DNA of 45,849 nt from Penium margaritaceum (GCA_023375785.1 SZWC01001573.1:195998-241846), one strand, 5' to 3'; counted from the stretch's first letter, positions 31,201 to 42,890 are shown. Notes: generated by a model from the sequence alone, not told the origin. Made by a program: numbers and translations.

Positions 31201-32150
31201 ACCCGATGATTCACAGATACGTGGTTACGTCAACTGGCTCTCCCACAACAGCTGTGTCAGGACTCTTCAGTTTCATCTAGCCATCAAGTGACATGGATGA
31301 AGATGCGTTGGGCACAAAGGGCAGGTCCTCAGCGAAGCGAGTGGACAGGGTCTGCACATAGGCAGCTGGTGGACGTGCAGGATGCCCTAGGAGCGATCAT
31401 GATCGAGCTCCATGCCTAGGAAGACTCGGGCAGACGAGAGATCCTTCATCTGGTAGGCGGTGTGGAGCAGGTCCTTGACATGCTGGACGGTAGCCATGTC
31501 AAGTGGCGCAATGAGGAGATCGTCGACGTAGACCAGGACATCGGCAAGGGTCTGGCCTCGCGGGCTGACGAACAGTGCGGGGTCAGCGGTACTACGCTAA
31601 AGGACGCCGCGAAGGAGCGTGCTGCTGATCTCCTGGTTCCAGCACCGAGACGACTGCTTCAGGCCGTAGAGGGCCTTTTGTAGCCGCCAGACTCTCTCAG
31701 TACCGTCGTCGAAACCTGGAGGCTGCACCATGTAGAGCTCCTCACCCTCCAATGAACCATGGAGGAAGGCGTTGCTCACGTCCATCTGATGCAACTCCCA
31801 TCCATGCTGGGCAACCAGACTGAAGAGCGCCCGGCTCGTGGAGAACCGGCCAACTGGAGCAAAAATCTGGTTGTAGTCGACCCCAGGGACCTGAGCAAAC
31901 CCCTTGGCTATGAAGCAGGCCTTGTACTTGTCCAAGGACTTGTCACGCTTCCATTTGCGCCCAAAGACCCACTTGACACCGATGGCCTTCCGACCTGGAG
32001 GGAGGTCGACGAGGTCATACACGTGGTGTTGTCGGATAGCAGCGAGCTCATCAGCGCAGGCAGCATCCTCGTGTGCAACCTTAAGAGAGGTGCGAGCCTC
32101 GCGCAGGGTGGCTGGGTCCTCCGGGCGTGCTATGGAGCGGACTGAGAGAG
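31200..32150 (-). pseudogene. N reverse transcriptase
   Basis: N-terminal boxes GRKAIGVKWVFGRKWK, DKYKACFIAKGFAQ, YNQIFAPVGRFST, WELHQMDVSNAFLHG, YMVQPPGF and YGLKQSSRCWNQE are in one frame up to 31597. The active site DVLVYVDDLLIAP follows in a shifted frame (near 31510-31550) with later stops. This element retains the segment that copia 1 lacks at its N. Confidence 0.82.
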
Positions 32151-32474
32151 CGTGTGCATCTCGAGCTCCATGTGGGATGCGTACGAGTGCAGCCATGACA
32201 GCATGTTGATGCTCGTGATGAAGCATGGAGTAGCCCAGTGTAGAGCCTGGGTGAAGGTCTGCAATGATAGCCGAAGTGGTCAGGTCGAGGGCCTTGGTGC
32301 CAGGGTCCCCACTCACGACCGTAGGAGTGGAAGAGACACATGGAGCGACAGGGGGCCGAGTCGCCACAAGGCGAGGTGCTGCGGTCTGCACGCTCACTGA
32401 CGGCCTGGGTCGAAGGCTGCCGCCTGGGCCACGCATGTAGCGCGGTAGGGCAGGAGATGGCCCCGAGTCTGACG

Positions 32475-33235
32475 GGCCGACGTAGGCGGACGCGGCTATT
32501 GGCCCGGAGGGACCAGCGGACGCGACTGGGGCTGCTGGTCCGGAGGGGCCAGCAAACGCGACTAGGTCCGCCGGCCCGGAGGGGCCAGCGGGCGCGACTG
32601 GGACGACTGGCCCGGAGGGACCAGTGGACACAACTGGGTCGGCTGGTCTGGAGGGACCAGTGGACACGACTGGGACCGCCGGCCCGAAGGGACCGGTGGA
32701 CGCGACTGGGGCCGCCGACTCGGAGGGACCGATGGACACGACAGGGGCCCCCGGCCCGGACGGACCGGTGGACGCGACTGGGACCGCCGACCCGGAGGGA
32801 CCGGTGGACGTGACTGGGACCGCCGGCCCGGAGGGGCCAGTGGGCGCAACTGGGGCTCCTGGCTCGGAGGGGCCAGCAGGCGCGACTAGGTCGGCTGGCC
32901 TGGAGGGACCAGTGGACACGATTGGGACCGCCAGCCCGGAGGGACTGGTGGACGCGACTGGGGCCGCCGGCCCGGAGGGACCGGTGGACGCGACTGGGAC
33001 CGCCGGCCCGGAGGGACCGGTGGACACGACTGGGACCGCCGGCTCGGAGGGACCGGTGGACGCGACTAGGACCGCCGGCCCGGAGGGGCCAGTGGGCGCA
33101 ACTGGGGCTCCTGGCTCGGAGGGGCCAACAGGCGCGACTGGGGCTGCTGGCTCGGAGGGGCCAGCGGGCGCGACTGGGGCTGCTGGCTTGAAGGAGGCAG
33201 CGGGCGCGACAGGGGCTGCTGGCTCAGAGGGAGTG
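32475..33235 (-). repeat. 36-bp coding minisatellite in the N integrase-RT linker
   Basis: About 21 units of 36 bp, encoding imperfect 12-residue repeats of the type TGPSGPAVPVAS. The reading frame is open throughout and joins the SKAWRFW end of integrase to the RT start. Equivalent linkers in copia 1 and M are Ser/Pro-rich but not tandemly repeated. Confidence 0.85.
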
Positions 33236-34080
33236 AGTGATGTGCCACCCGAAAGCGATAGGACAGAGGACGGACTCACTACTCTTCCACGCGATGGGAG
33301 GAACACCGACAAGCCGGAGCAAACGAGATCACACAAAAATAGTTGCTCAAAGAAGAGGGCATCGCGGGACTCGACGATGCACTGTCGGGAGAGATCCCAG
33401 AACCGCCAAGCCTTCGACTGACAAGAGACACCGAGAAAGGTGCAAGGATGCCTACGGGGGGCGAGCTTGCCGCACTGCTATGGAGTGGGCAGCCACACGA
33501 TGGCTACGCAGTCCCAGACGCGAGCAGGGCGAAGGTCAGCTTGCTGACCGCACCAGTGCTGGTAAGGCGTGGACTGGCTTGGAAGGGGTCCGTGAGGAAT
33601 CCGGTTCTAGACCCACGTCATGTAGGCCATGGCTTCAAAGTAGAAGACATCGAAGAGGCCAGACTCAACCCGCATGGTACGGACGGCATCGGCCATGGTA
33701 CGGTTCCACCGCTCGGAGACGCCGTTCTGGGCGGGCGTGTAGGGCGCGGACGTCTCGTGGTGGATACCGCGGGAGGCGAAAAAAGTCGTGGTCTCGCCCA
33801 TGTACTTACAGCCACGATCGGAGAGAAAGCGGTGAAGGGATCAACCATTCTCGCGCTCGGCAAGGACAAGCCAGTCCTGAATGGCACGAACGACATCGCT
33901 TTTCTACCGAAGGCAGAAAACCAAGCGGTAGCCCGAGTAGTCGTCAGTAAAGGTGAGGACATAACGGCCATGTTCTCCGACGGACTCCGTAGGGAGAGGA
34001 CCCATGACATCAGAATGGACGAGGTCAAGAGGGGCGGACGCACGGGAGGAGGACAAAGGGTATGTGGACCGGTGCATCTT
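33236..34080 (-). pseudogene. N integrase
   Basis: First Asp box VHSDVMGP (near 34010), then YVLTFTDDYSGYR, the second Asp in LSDRGCKY (usual RSDRGGE altered), and Glu in NGVSERWNRTM with AMAYMTWV after it. Frames change and at least one stop occurs near 33840, so it is dead, though the D-D-E residues remain. Confidence 0.78.
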
Positions 34081-34700
34081 GCCCTGAGCGCAATCAACTT
34101 ACTCCGTGGAGCACGGCAAAGGGAAAGTCTCAGAGTCAAGGTCCTTGGCCGGCTGGGTGCGGAGCATGCTGTCGACGGTAGCAGAGTGGACGTGGCAAAG
34201 GCGGCGGTGCAGGAGATAGGTGTGCTGTGGAGAGAGCATGCTAGTGATAAGCACATGGCCTGTGGCGGCCGACCGGGAGGGGACAGAAGGAGAGGAGGAC
34301 AGACGAGGTACATGCCACAGGTTGCCACGGGCGGTGGCGTGAAGAACGACAAGACCGGAAGGACGCAACGGCATAGTGCCAACACCATGCAAGTGCACAA
34401 CGTCCATGCTCATGCGGTCAAGGGCAGTAACGAACAGGAGGTTGAGCTCAAGACCAGGGACAAAAAGGACATCGGTTAGGCAGACATCACCGACAGGACC
34501 ACGGAAATGAACGACACCAACGCCGCGGATAGGTAACACCTGGCCGGAGCCTGTCTGGACACCGGATACATCGCCAACAAGACCAAGCATACTAAAGAGG
34601 CCGTCATGTGATGCGTGGCCCCGGAGTTGATGATCCAGGTCTCGGCCAGGTCCTGGACCGGAGTCGCCAGATCGCTAGCGGTCACATGGCAGCATGCAAG
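34081..34700 (-). pseudogene. N protease and GAG-pre-integrase
   Basis: The protease box reads WIINSGATHHMT (near 34610-34645): the catalytic Asp of D-S-G is Asn, a single G-to-A change. Pre-integrase part LLHRRLCHVHSATVDSML follows. The protease would be inactive. Confidence 0.78.
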
Positions 34701-36490
34701 AGATGTGGACGCGGTGGAAGGGGGCGCAAACCGAGACTGCCAATCATCAAGACACGCAACGTCGTCACGGAGGGGGACAGAGGAGACCACAAGAGATGGC
34801 GAGACAGATGAGGAGGCAGGATACGGCCGCAGCTCAGTCTCAATCATGCAGGACGAGGGGGACGAGCAGGAGGTGACGCAACTCGCACTTCCTTGGGGGG
34901 GAGGGCAAGGCAAGCCAAGCTGGAGCGCAATGAACTACTCCAACTATCACTCACGAGTAGACGGCCTTTCAGTGTAGACTGAGTGCAGAGTGACGGCGCC
35001 GGAGCCTGGATAGAACGAGGACTGCACCAGTGAAGGGAACAGGGACACCGACGGCTGTGGGTGATGCAGCTGGGGAGCTGGCGCCGGCGGGACCGATGCG
35101 GCTGTCGGAGGAGTGGAGCTGTTGGACGAGGTCGGGGCGTCAGGGTCAGCGACAACAACGGCGGCAGAGGCGAGACGGTGCTCCCGCTGGCAACGCATGG
35201 TGGCTATGATGTGCGCCTCGTCCGTGGGCAGCAGGCACGTGTACCACCCGTACCCGGGCTGGTCACAGTTGTGGCAGACTGAGCCACCACCGCTGGACCC
35301 AGTTGACTGTTGCTGCTGCTTGGTGCTGACCCTTGCCCTTCTTGCTCCGGTGTTTCTTCTTCCCTAGCGACGAAGAGCTGGTGGAGGTAGCTGCTGCAGG
35401 GGAAGCGACGGTCACGGAGGCGACGGCAGGGGTGGCTAGAGCCTCTGTGNNNNNNNNNNNNNNNNNNNNNNNNNNNNNNNNNNNNNNNNNNNNNNNNNNN
35501 NNNNNNNNNNNNNNNNNNNNNNNNNNNNNNNNNNNNNNNNNNNNNNNNNNNNNNNNNNNNNNNNNNNNNNNNNNNNNNNNNNNNNNNNNNNNNNNNNNNN
35601 NNNNNNNNNNNNNNNNNNNNNNNNNNNNNNNNNNAGGCACGTGTACCACCCGTACCCGGGCTGGTCACAGTTGTGGCAGACTGAGCCACCACCGCTGGAC
35701 CCAGTTGACTGTTGCTGCTGCTTGGTGCTGACCCTTGCCCTTCTTGCTCCGGTGTTTCTTCTTCCCTAGCGACGAAGAGCTGGTGGAGGTAGCTGCTGCA
35801 GGGGAAGCGACGGTCACGGAGGCGACGGCAGGGGTGGCTAGAGCCTCTGTGCGCGACTCCAGGCGAGTTTCCTCAATCCTGAGGAAGAGCTCGTATGCCC
35901 ATGGCATGAGGGTGCCCTGGGCCGCCATGGTGGAGAGGACGTCCTGGGAGTAGTGCACAAAGGCGTCCGCGTACGTGTCAGTGATGCCACGCTTGATGGT
36001 GAGGAGTGCGGCCAGAGGGGGTGGGGCAGAGGTGTCGAGGCGACGAAGGATATCTTCAGCCCAATGCTAGTAGGCGATGACTGTCTCGGTCTCCCCCATG
36101 TGGAGGGAGTTGAACTCCCGCAGAAGACGGTTGGTCTCAGTCTCGCTAGACAGACGATGGGGGCGAGTGAGGACGTGCCACGCGGCTATAGGGTCTGGGA
36201 TGCTACTAGCGGTGAAGTCGCCAAGAAAGGGCTCTAGGGCCAGGCGGGAAGCCGGAGGAGCGATAGGGACGAGGGCGCGGACGGTGCGACCAGCGTCATA
36301 TAGCTGGTCGGCCTGGGTGAAGTCGTACGGAAGAGTGTAGTATGCCCACAGGCCCTCACCCTGTGCCCAGATGCGGAAGCTGAGCTCCCAACTCCGGAAC
36401 TGCTCGCCGGCCTGAAGCGACGGGGGCGGCGTCTCAAAGTCCTTTTGCCTGGGGCCGGTGCCCATAGTGGGGCCAAGGACGGAGGTCACT
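34701..36490 (-). pseudogene. N Gag with zinc knuckle, disrupted by a sequence gap
   Basis: From the 5' side: MTSVLGPTMG...DFETPPPSLQAGEQFRSW, ELSFRIWAQGEGLWAYY, a helical region ending LREFNSLHMGETETVIAY, and TAG at 36067. The same frame then continues to DVLSTMAAQGTLMPWAYELF and a Lys-rich tail. Zinc knuckle is C-HN-C-DQPG-Y-GWYT-C, with His replaced by Tyr (CAC to TAC). Upstream in-frame stops near 36490 and 36630-36660 fit CAA/CAG to TAA/TAG changes. Confidence 0.75.
35450..35634. other. assembly gap (185 N) between duplicated flanks
   Basis: 35233-35449 and 35635-35851 are the same 217 bp. The gap most likely joins overlapping contig ends and hides no real sequence. Confidence 0.85.
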
Positions 36491-37233
36491 GTCTACCGCT
36501 GGCGCTGAATCTGCTGTTGCGCCAGGTAACACGTGGCAGCAGACACAGCGGGGCTAGCGTGCCCAGGAGGAATGAACGGCGGCGGAGCACTGGTGGCCGT
36601 CTGTGAGGCCAATGGCTGCAGTGCTGCAAGCTATTGCGTCAAGGCGGCGAGTTATTGCTGAATGGCAGCTAAGGGATCAGGGATTTTGGCAACCACGCCT
36701 GTTGGATGCTACTGCTGCTGCTGCTACTATTGCAGCTACAGCTGATATTGTTCCTGGTCCTGTTCCTGCTACTGCTGTTGCTGCTGCTGCTACTGCTACT
36801 GCTCTTGCTGCTGCTACTGCTGCTGCAGCTGTTGTAGTTGCTGCAAGAAAAGGGGGGGGTACCCCCCTAGGGGTCCCCCCAACGGAGGAGGACCCCTCCC
36901 CACTGGGGCTGTTAGCCATGGTTTTGGTACCTCCTCTCTTTGATTTTTTTGTGTATTTTGTATGTTGTTGATGTCAGCAGTGATGTTAGCCTAGGAAGGC
37001 TGGCGTCAGCAGCTGCTGCAGCATAATCTACTACTGCTGCTGCTATATAATTTCTTCCCCACCCTTCTACCTTTTTTTGTTGATGATGTCAGCAATGACG
37101 TCAGTAGTGATGTCAGAGGCTGGATTTTGACGTCAGCAGCGGTTGTGATTAGGACCGCTGCTGCACAGCAACAGCGGCTGCTATTGTTGATGCCACTGCT
37201 GCTGTTGTTGCTGACATTGTCGCTGCTTGCCGC

Positions 37234-37267
<34 letters not shown>

Positions 37268-38241
37268 ATTGCAGCTGCTGCTGCGGCTGCTGTGGCAGTA
37301 GCAACTGCTGCTGCTGCTTCTGCTGCTGCTACTGTTGCTGTTGCAGCTATTGCTACTGCTGCTGCTGTTGTTGCGGCTGCTGTGGTAGCAACAACTGATG
37401 TTGCTGCTATTGCTGCTACTACTGCTGCTGCTACTACTACTGCTGCTACTGCTGTTTCAGCTGCTACTGGTATAGCTACTGCTGTTGTTGCTGTTGCTAC
37501 TGCTACGTGCTGCTACGGCTGCTGTGGCTGCTGCAATAGCTATGGCAGCTGATGCTGGGGTGGGAGAATTTTTTTGCTAGTCTTTTTTTTCTTCTTCTTT
37601 TCGTCTGGCACAGCGAGCCTCATTACTCGTTGTGGGTAGCGGGCTGTGAGTAGTGAGCTCGCTGCTCGCTGCCAGCATCTCATTGCTCGTAACGAGCAAC
37701 GAGCTCGCTGCTTGCAGCCCGCTGCTCGCGGCGAGCTGCAGGCTGCGAGCAGCAACAGCTACTGCTGGCTACTGCCGGTTGTTGCTTGCTGTTGTTGCTG
37801 CTGCAGCTGGCTGCTTGCTGCTGCTTGCTGCTGCAGCTGCTGTAGCTTGCTGTTGTTGCTGCTCACTACTGCTGCTACTGCTTGCTACCGCTACTGCTGC
37901 TGCTCCAAGCTGTTGCTGCTGGCCGCCGCTGCTGCTTGTTGATGCGGACTGCTACTGCTACTACGAGCTGCTGCTGCTGCCGGCTGCTACTGCTGCTACA
38001 AGCTGTTGCGAGCTGCTACTGCTACCGGCTGCTGCTGTTGTTGCTGCTGTTGCACGCAGCTGCTGCTGGTTGCTGCTGCCACTGCTTGATGTAGTTTCCT
38101 ACCGCTGCTGCTGCTGCAGGCTGCTGCTGCTGCTCGCTGGTGCCAGTCACTGCACCTGGGTGACGTTGCCACGTGCATCCTCGCCCGCAGGTATCAGACA
38201 CGGCCTGCCGCTCACCTCCTCGCGTCACGCGTGGGGGTCAG

Positions 38242-38266
38242 TGCTGCCGGAAAAAATCCGGCAGCA
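38242..38266. other. leader hairpin c, element N
   Basis: TGCTGCCGG / CCGGCAGCA: perfect 9-bp stem, 7-nt loop. Followed by TTTTCCC...GGGAAAAA around CCCAGTGGTCG, as in copia 1 hairpins a and b. Confidence 0.75.
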
Positions 38267-38320
38267 TTTTCCCTGGCCCAGTGGTCGTGGGAAAAATCTG
38301 ACGCCGCCACCAGGCGGGTC

Positions 38321-38349
38321 AATGCTGCCAAAAAGAATCCGGCAGCATT
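38321..38349. other. leader hairpin d, element N
   Basis: AATGCTGCC (38321-38329) pairs perfectly with GGCAGCATT (38341-38349); 11-nt loop. Followed by TCCCCTGCACTGGCG, the start of a decayed second stem. Confidence 0.75.
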
Positions 38350-38432
38350 TCCCCTGCACTGGCGCACATCGGGGTCCGCCGGCGTTGTCTGGCACCTGTA
38401 CGACAGTCTTCTGTTGCTGCTGGTACGCTCTG

Positions 38433-38444
38433 GCTCTGATACCA
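38433..38444 (-). promoter_or_regulatory. N primer-binding site
   Basis: TGGTATCAGAGC on the minus strand, one base from the LTR. Confidence 0.9.
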
Positions 38445-38445
38445 A

Positions 38446-39296
38446 AATGAAAAACTAGGTGGCAGGTTGGGGCAGCAGCATTGTTGATGCAGCGTGCGGG
38501 CTTCCACGCTTGTTGCTTAAGTCTACTGCCCCCTCAGTCTACTGCTCTAGAGACTAAGTCTGGAAGCTCTATGTTTGTTACTCAGAAATGCGCGTGCCAG
38601 TGTTAGCGCCAGAAAACAGCTGAAAACTGAAAGTGACTGATTAGGAATGAAGAATGAGTAACAATGGGAGACCCCTCCAAGTTCTAGCTCCCTCCCACTA
38701 GTGTAGAACTTGTTACTCAGCTAACCAGCCAATCAAAATTTAGTCCTAGACCTATTTTCTGGCTGGCATGGTTTTCTCGGTGAGCCCTGCCAGACGCCCG
38801 ACAGCCCAAAACCCGGGCGTCGTTCGTTTTGCCTGAAAACTAGACCATACCATAATACCGACGCTACAAACGCAGTCGTGCACTCATAATCAGCTAGAAA
38901 AATAGCAGCAAAAAGTTATGGCTGCCTGAACCCAAGCAGTGCCTACGACAGTCCATGATGCCAAACAGTGCCACGAAGCAAGAGACATGGACCCCAGGTA
39001 GAGCATGATCCTGCAGACACAATGGCACACTCAGAAACAGCGCTCGGTGCATGCAGACATAATCTGCGGTGGCAGTGACCGCTGGCGGCCCGACCGTCGA
39101 GGAGGCCTGCCGATGGAGCTGAGCACGTCGTCGGAGGAAGGAGGCTCCAGCGAACTATGAGTAGGCCTCAGTGTGCGTCGGCTCCACCGAACGACACTCC
39201 AGCAGCGTCGAGTCTTGCCGTCAGTCATCTGCACGTCGATGTACACAAGCCGGGAGGACACAACAGAGCACAATGAGAGATGCGCAAAAACCAACA
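38446..39296 (-). repeat. N 5' LTR (851 bp)
   Basis: AATGAAAAACTAGG ... AAAAACCAACA, followed by GGTATA and resumed M coding sequence. Confidence 0.87.
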
Positions 39297-40640
39297 GGTA
39301 TAGCCATCAAGAACCACTGAACATTGTTGGCGAAAGTAGAGTGCGAGGTGCGGTGTGGAGACCACGTACCGCACCACTCGCACAACCACATGAAGGGCTC
39401 TAGTGCGTGGAGCCTGCGAAAACTGTGCAAGGAGGTTGACGGCGAAGGCGATGTCGGGACGTGTGGTAGTGGCCAGGTATATGAGAGATCCAATGAGGCG
39501 GAGGTACAAGGTCACATCAACTGTCTCCCCAAGCTGCGTGGGATCTTCCATGTTTAGGGCATCCTGCCCGTCAGGTGTAAGAGGTGTGGAGGTTGTCGGC
39601 ACTGCGCCAAGGAGGTCACTGATGCGCTCCCCCACGAAACATGCGTATCGGGCCTGATGCAGCAAAATTGTCCAACGTCTGCGGTCTCACACAATCTCCA
39701 TGCCAAGTAACACCGCTGCAGGACCAAGGTCCTTCATCCTATAGGCAGTCTAGAGGACCGCCTTGTCCTCCTTCACGGCCTCTATGGAAGGAGACGCAAG
39801 TAGAAGGTCGTCCACATAGACGAGGATGGCGGTGAACCGCTAAAGCGTCCGTCGGATGAAGAGAGAGGGATCTGCCTCGCTTTGTACATATCCCGCACAA
39901 GTCAGGGTGCCAGTGATCTCCTGGTTCCAACACCGAGGAGACTGCTTGAGGCCATACAAGGACTTGCACAAGCACCAGACCTTGTCACCGTTCTCAAAGC
40001 CTGGTGGCTGAGCCACGTAAATCTCCTCATCCAGAGAGCCATGGAGGAACGCATTGTTCACGTTGACCTAGAGCTGTTCCCAGTCATGCTGAGCCACTAC
40101 ACCGAACAGCGCGTGAGCTAAGGTCATGCGGTCGACAAGGGTAAATGTGTCGGTGTAATCGATGCCCTCAATATGAGAGTACCCCTTGACGACCACGCGA
40201 GCCTTGTGGCGTTCTAGTGAGCCATCCAGCTTCACTTTCTTGCAAAAGACCCACTTGACCTGAATAGCCTTCCTCCCAGGTGCAAGGTCGACTAGCTCGT
40301 AAACTCCGTGCTCTCGGATGGCGCGAAGCTCATCCTCGCAGGGAGCACGCTAAGCGTCAGCATCCTCTGATGAGAGATCTTCCCTCAGTGTGCCCGGATC
40401 AGGCGCCATAGAGGGAGAGTTCTGAGCGGCAAGTGCACACGCGTCAGTGTTGGGTCTGACAACCACAAGGTCATCTGCTACATCACAAGTGATATGAAAC
40501 TCACGAGTGACGAGATTGTGCCCTACGGGGCACGCTGGATGTACCTCTGTGTGCTCAGTGTGGAAACTCAGGCCTAGGGCCTTTCTGCTGAGATCACAAC
40601 TCGCGATGCTATGAGTGGAGCGCATTGGTGCGGGACCTGA
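39297..40640 (-). pseudogene. M reverse transcriptase and start of RNase H
   Basis: From the 5' side: YELVDLAPGRKAIQVKWVF, FLHGSLDEEIYVAQPPGF, YGLKQSPRCWNQE, active site AILVYVDDLLLASPS, RMKDLGPA, LATTTRPDIAFAVNLLAQFSQ and VVLDGYT. The last box is cut by element N. At least three in-frame stops (near 39750, 39840 and 40065) break the frame. Confidence 0.82.
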
Positions 40641-41200
40641 CACTCGCTAGGCACCGGAGACCAATGGTCATGGCGATTGCCGGGCTCACGTGAGTAACCT
40701 GGGCTAGAGAGGCTCACCTCAGGCTCAGGGACAGGCATGACCACAGCTGGTGAGGGTTGAGGCAAAGGAGCAGGTGATGCAGTGCGAAGAGATGCGTGTA
40801 TGGAAGACACGGGACTGGGTGTGACAGTAGGAGCGGGAAGCATGGCAGGACCACGCACAGAGGCAAGAGTACTGGCGGACACAGGTATAGAATCATGGGT
40901 ACCTGTGGGGTGCAAGGGAACTAGAGTAGAAGCCTGCTGTGCTGGAGAGGTCTCAGGGTCGACAGTGATGATAGGTGGGTCATCAAGAGCCGGACACCGA
41001 GAAGTGGAAGGGGCTCGAACCGACACATCAGCCGGGCGAGAGGTGCTCGCAGGCTCAGACTCCCCCGTCCGTCGAGAAGCCTCACACGTAGGAACGTGCG
41101 TGGCAGACTGCGATGTGATCGAGGTCAGATCACGGTAGGTGAGACACTCAAAGAAGAGCGCGTCGCAGGACTCAACGATGCGACGACGGGCAGGTCCCAA
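40641..41200 (-). pseudogene. M integrase-RT linker
   Basis: Pro/Ser/Thr-rich open stretch after the ESCDALFFE box, corresponding to the spacer of copia 1. No tandem repeat. Confidence 0.65.
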
Positions 41201-42240
41201 AAACGCCAGGCCTTCGACCGCGGGAAGATGCCTACGAAGGCACACAAGTGACCCCGCGGCGAGACCTTGGATCCCTGCTGGTCCTCGGTGTACCACACAG
41301 AAGCCAAGGATCCCCAGCACACGAGCGAGGCGTAGGTCAGCACGGTGGCCAAACCAAAGCTCCTACGGTGTAACGTAGTCCGGAAGGGGACCGTGCGGGA
41401 GGCGGTTCCGGATCCACGTCATGTAGGCAAATCCTTTGAAGGCGAAGGACTCCAGGAGACTGAATTCAGACTACATAGCACAAACCGCATCCTCCATGGT
41501 GCAATTCCAGCGCTCAGAGACACCGTTCTGCTCAGGATTAGCAGGAGCGGAGACCTAGTGAAAAATCCCGTGCTCGACGAAGAAACAGTCCATCTCACCA
41601 AGAAACTCGCCGCCGCGATCTGAACGGAAGGTATGCAGCGTGTGGCAAGAGTGACGCTCAGCCATCACTAGCCAGAGGCAAACTGCGAGAACGGCATCAC
41701 TATTCTGGCGCAGGCTATAGATCCACCGCATCCGGGTGAAGTCATTTGTCAGGATCAAGACGTATGTGCCCCAATTGGATCGAGACTCGACAGGAAGAGG
41801 ACCGAGAAGGTTCGAATGGACCGACTCAACAGGGAAAAGTGCGCAAGAACGGGAGTCAGGGTAGGTGCAACGATGCATCTTACCCTGAGTGTAGAACAAA
41901 CCATCGGTCTTGGGCGGCTTCTCGAAATAAGCCGCATCAAGACCGAGTGTAGGCTGTGTCCGAATGAGGTTCAACACAATGTCGGAGCCCACATGACACA
42001 GGCGATGATGCAACAATCGCTGGTGCTCAGCAGACAGAACGCCACTGACAAACACTCGAGCAGGAGGGGAGGGGGAGCAAGAAGTAGGAGAAATCCGAGA
42101 GACACTATACAGATCATCCACAACAAAGGTACAAAGAACAACGGTATGAGTATTAATAGTTGTCACAATCGTTGAGTCTGTAGTGTGCTCCACAAAGAGT
42201 CCCATCAGTGTGCAGGGATGCACAGAAAACAAGCTGAGCT
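41200..42240 (-). pseudogene. M integrase and GAG-pre-integrase
   Basis: Pre-integrase LLHHRLCHVGSDIVLNLI...FYTQGKMHRC is followed by VESVHSNLLGP, where the first catalytic Asp is Asn. Then come YVLILTNDFTRMRW, intact FRSDRGGEFLGE, a stop at 41555, NGVSERWNCTM with the Glu, and AYMTWIRNRLP. Several stops and a frameshift near the SKAWRFWD box. Non-functional. Confidence 0.78.
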
Positions 42241-42890
42241 CAAGGTCAGGGATAAAAAGAACCTCGGAAAGATACAGAGGGCCAGACGGACCATCAAAGC
42301 ACAGAACCCCAACACTCTAGACAAACAAGGACTTACCAGAGCCTATGCGAATGGAGTGAACAGACGTAACAAGACCGAGAACAACGAAGTCATTACGACA
42401 ACAGGTCATGTGATGAGTGGCACCAAAATCGATGATCCAAGTGCCACCGGGATCACGACCGTAGGATGTCACTCTACAACGGGCAATGGAGCACTCAGCC
42501 TCAGACGGGCGCTGAGCAACAGGTGAGGAGGAACGACGAAGGGAATAGAGGTGCGACTCATGAATCCAATCGGTACTGTCAGGCCCATCGTCATCACATG
42601 CCAGTTGTGCCCCCCCACACGAGTCATCACGAGCGACAAGAACAGGTGAACAAACAGTTTTTGAACCACCCGGCTGTGACAACACACTCGCACCTCCCTG
42701 GAAACGAAGTGCCAGAAGATGACGGAGCTCAACGATGGTGCGGTCACGCAGGTCTCGGTTGCCACTGCTCACCGTTGAGGAAGCCGGAAGTGCTACAGTC
42801 GTAGTCGCCGCGCGACCGAAGGATGTGCTGCTCGACGCTGCCCACTGCACGTGTACAGCCTGAAGACTGCAAGTGATCCACACCCAGTCA
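42241..42890 (-). pseudogene. M protease and zinc-knuckle region
   Basis: Protease box WIIDFGATHHMT (near 42405-42440): Asp kept but the following Ser is Phe. A damaged knuckle C-YN-F-GGA-H-RYIE-C lies just upstream (near 42900), missing one Cys and one residue. Confidence 0.68.

Larger units (their letters stand above)
36500..38432 (-). other. N triplet-rich 5' leader
   Basis: GCT/GTT/GCC triplet runs (36710-36845, 37180-37560, 37740-38150), a GAGCTCGC-type palindrome cluster (37613-37750), and two hairpins near the PBS (38242-38349). Long open frames here are poly-Ala/Leu/Cys composition artefacts. Confidence 0.7.
29316..39296 (-). mobile_element. copia N: Ty1/copia element inserted in M's RNase H gene (9,981 bp as assembled)
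   Basis: LTRs at 29316-30456 and 38446-39296, PBS at 38433-38444. Host sequence on either side is GGTGTA (29310-29315) and GGTATA (39297-39302), a 6-bp duplication with one mismatch. Domain order is Gag, zinc knuckle, protease, integrase, repeat-bearing linker, RT, RNase H, all on the minus strand. The assembled length is inflated by two duplicated contig overlaps (29756 and 35450-35634). Confidence 0.85.

Noticed and set aside
37127..38450. Long poly-Ala/Leu/Cys frames in the N leader
   Set aside because: Pure triplet-repeat composition; open in several frames at once, no conserved motif.
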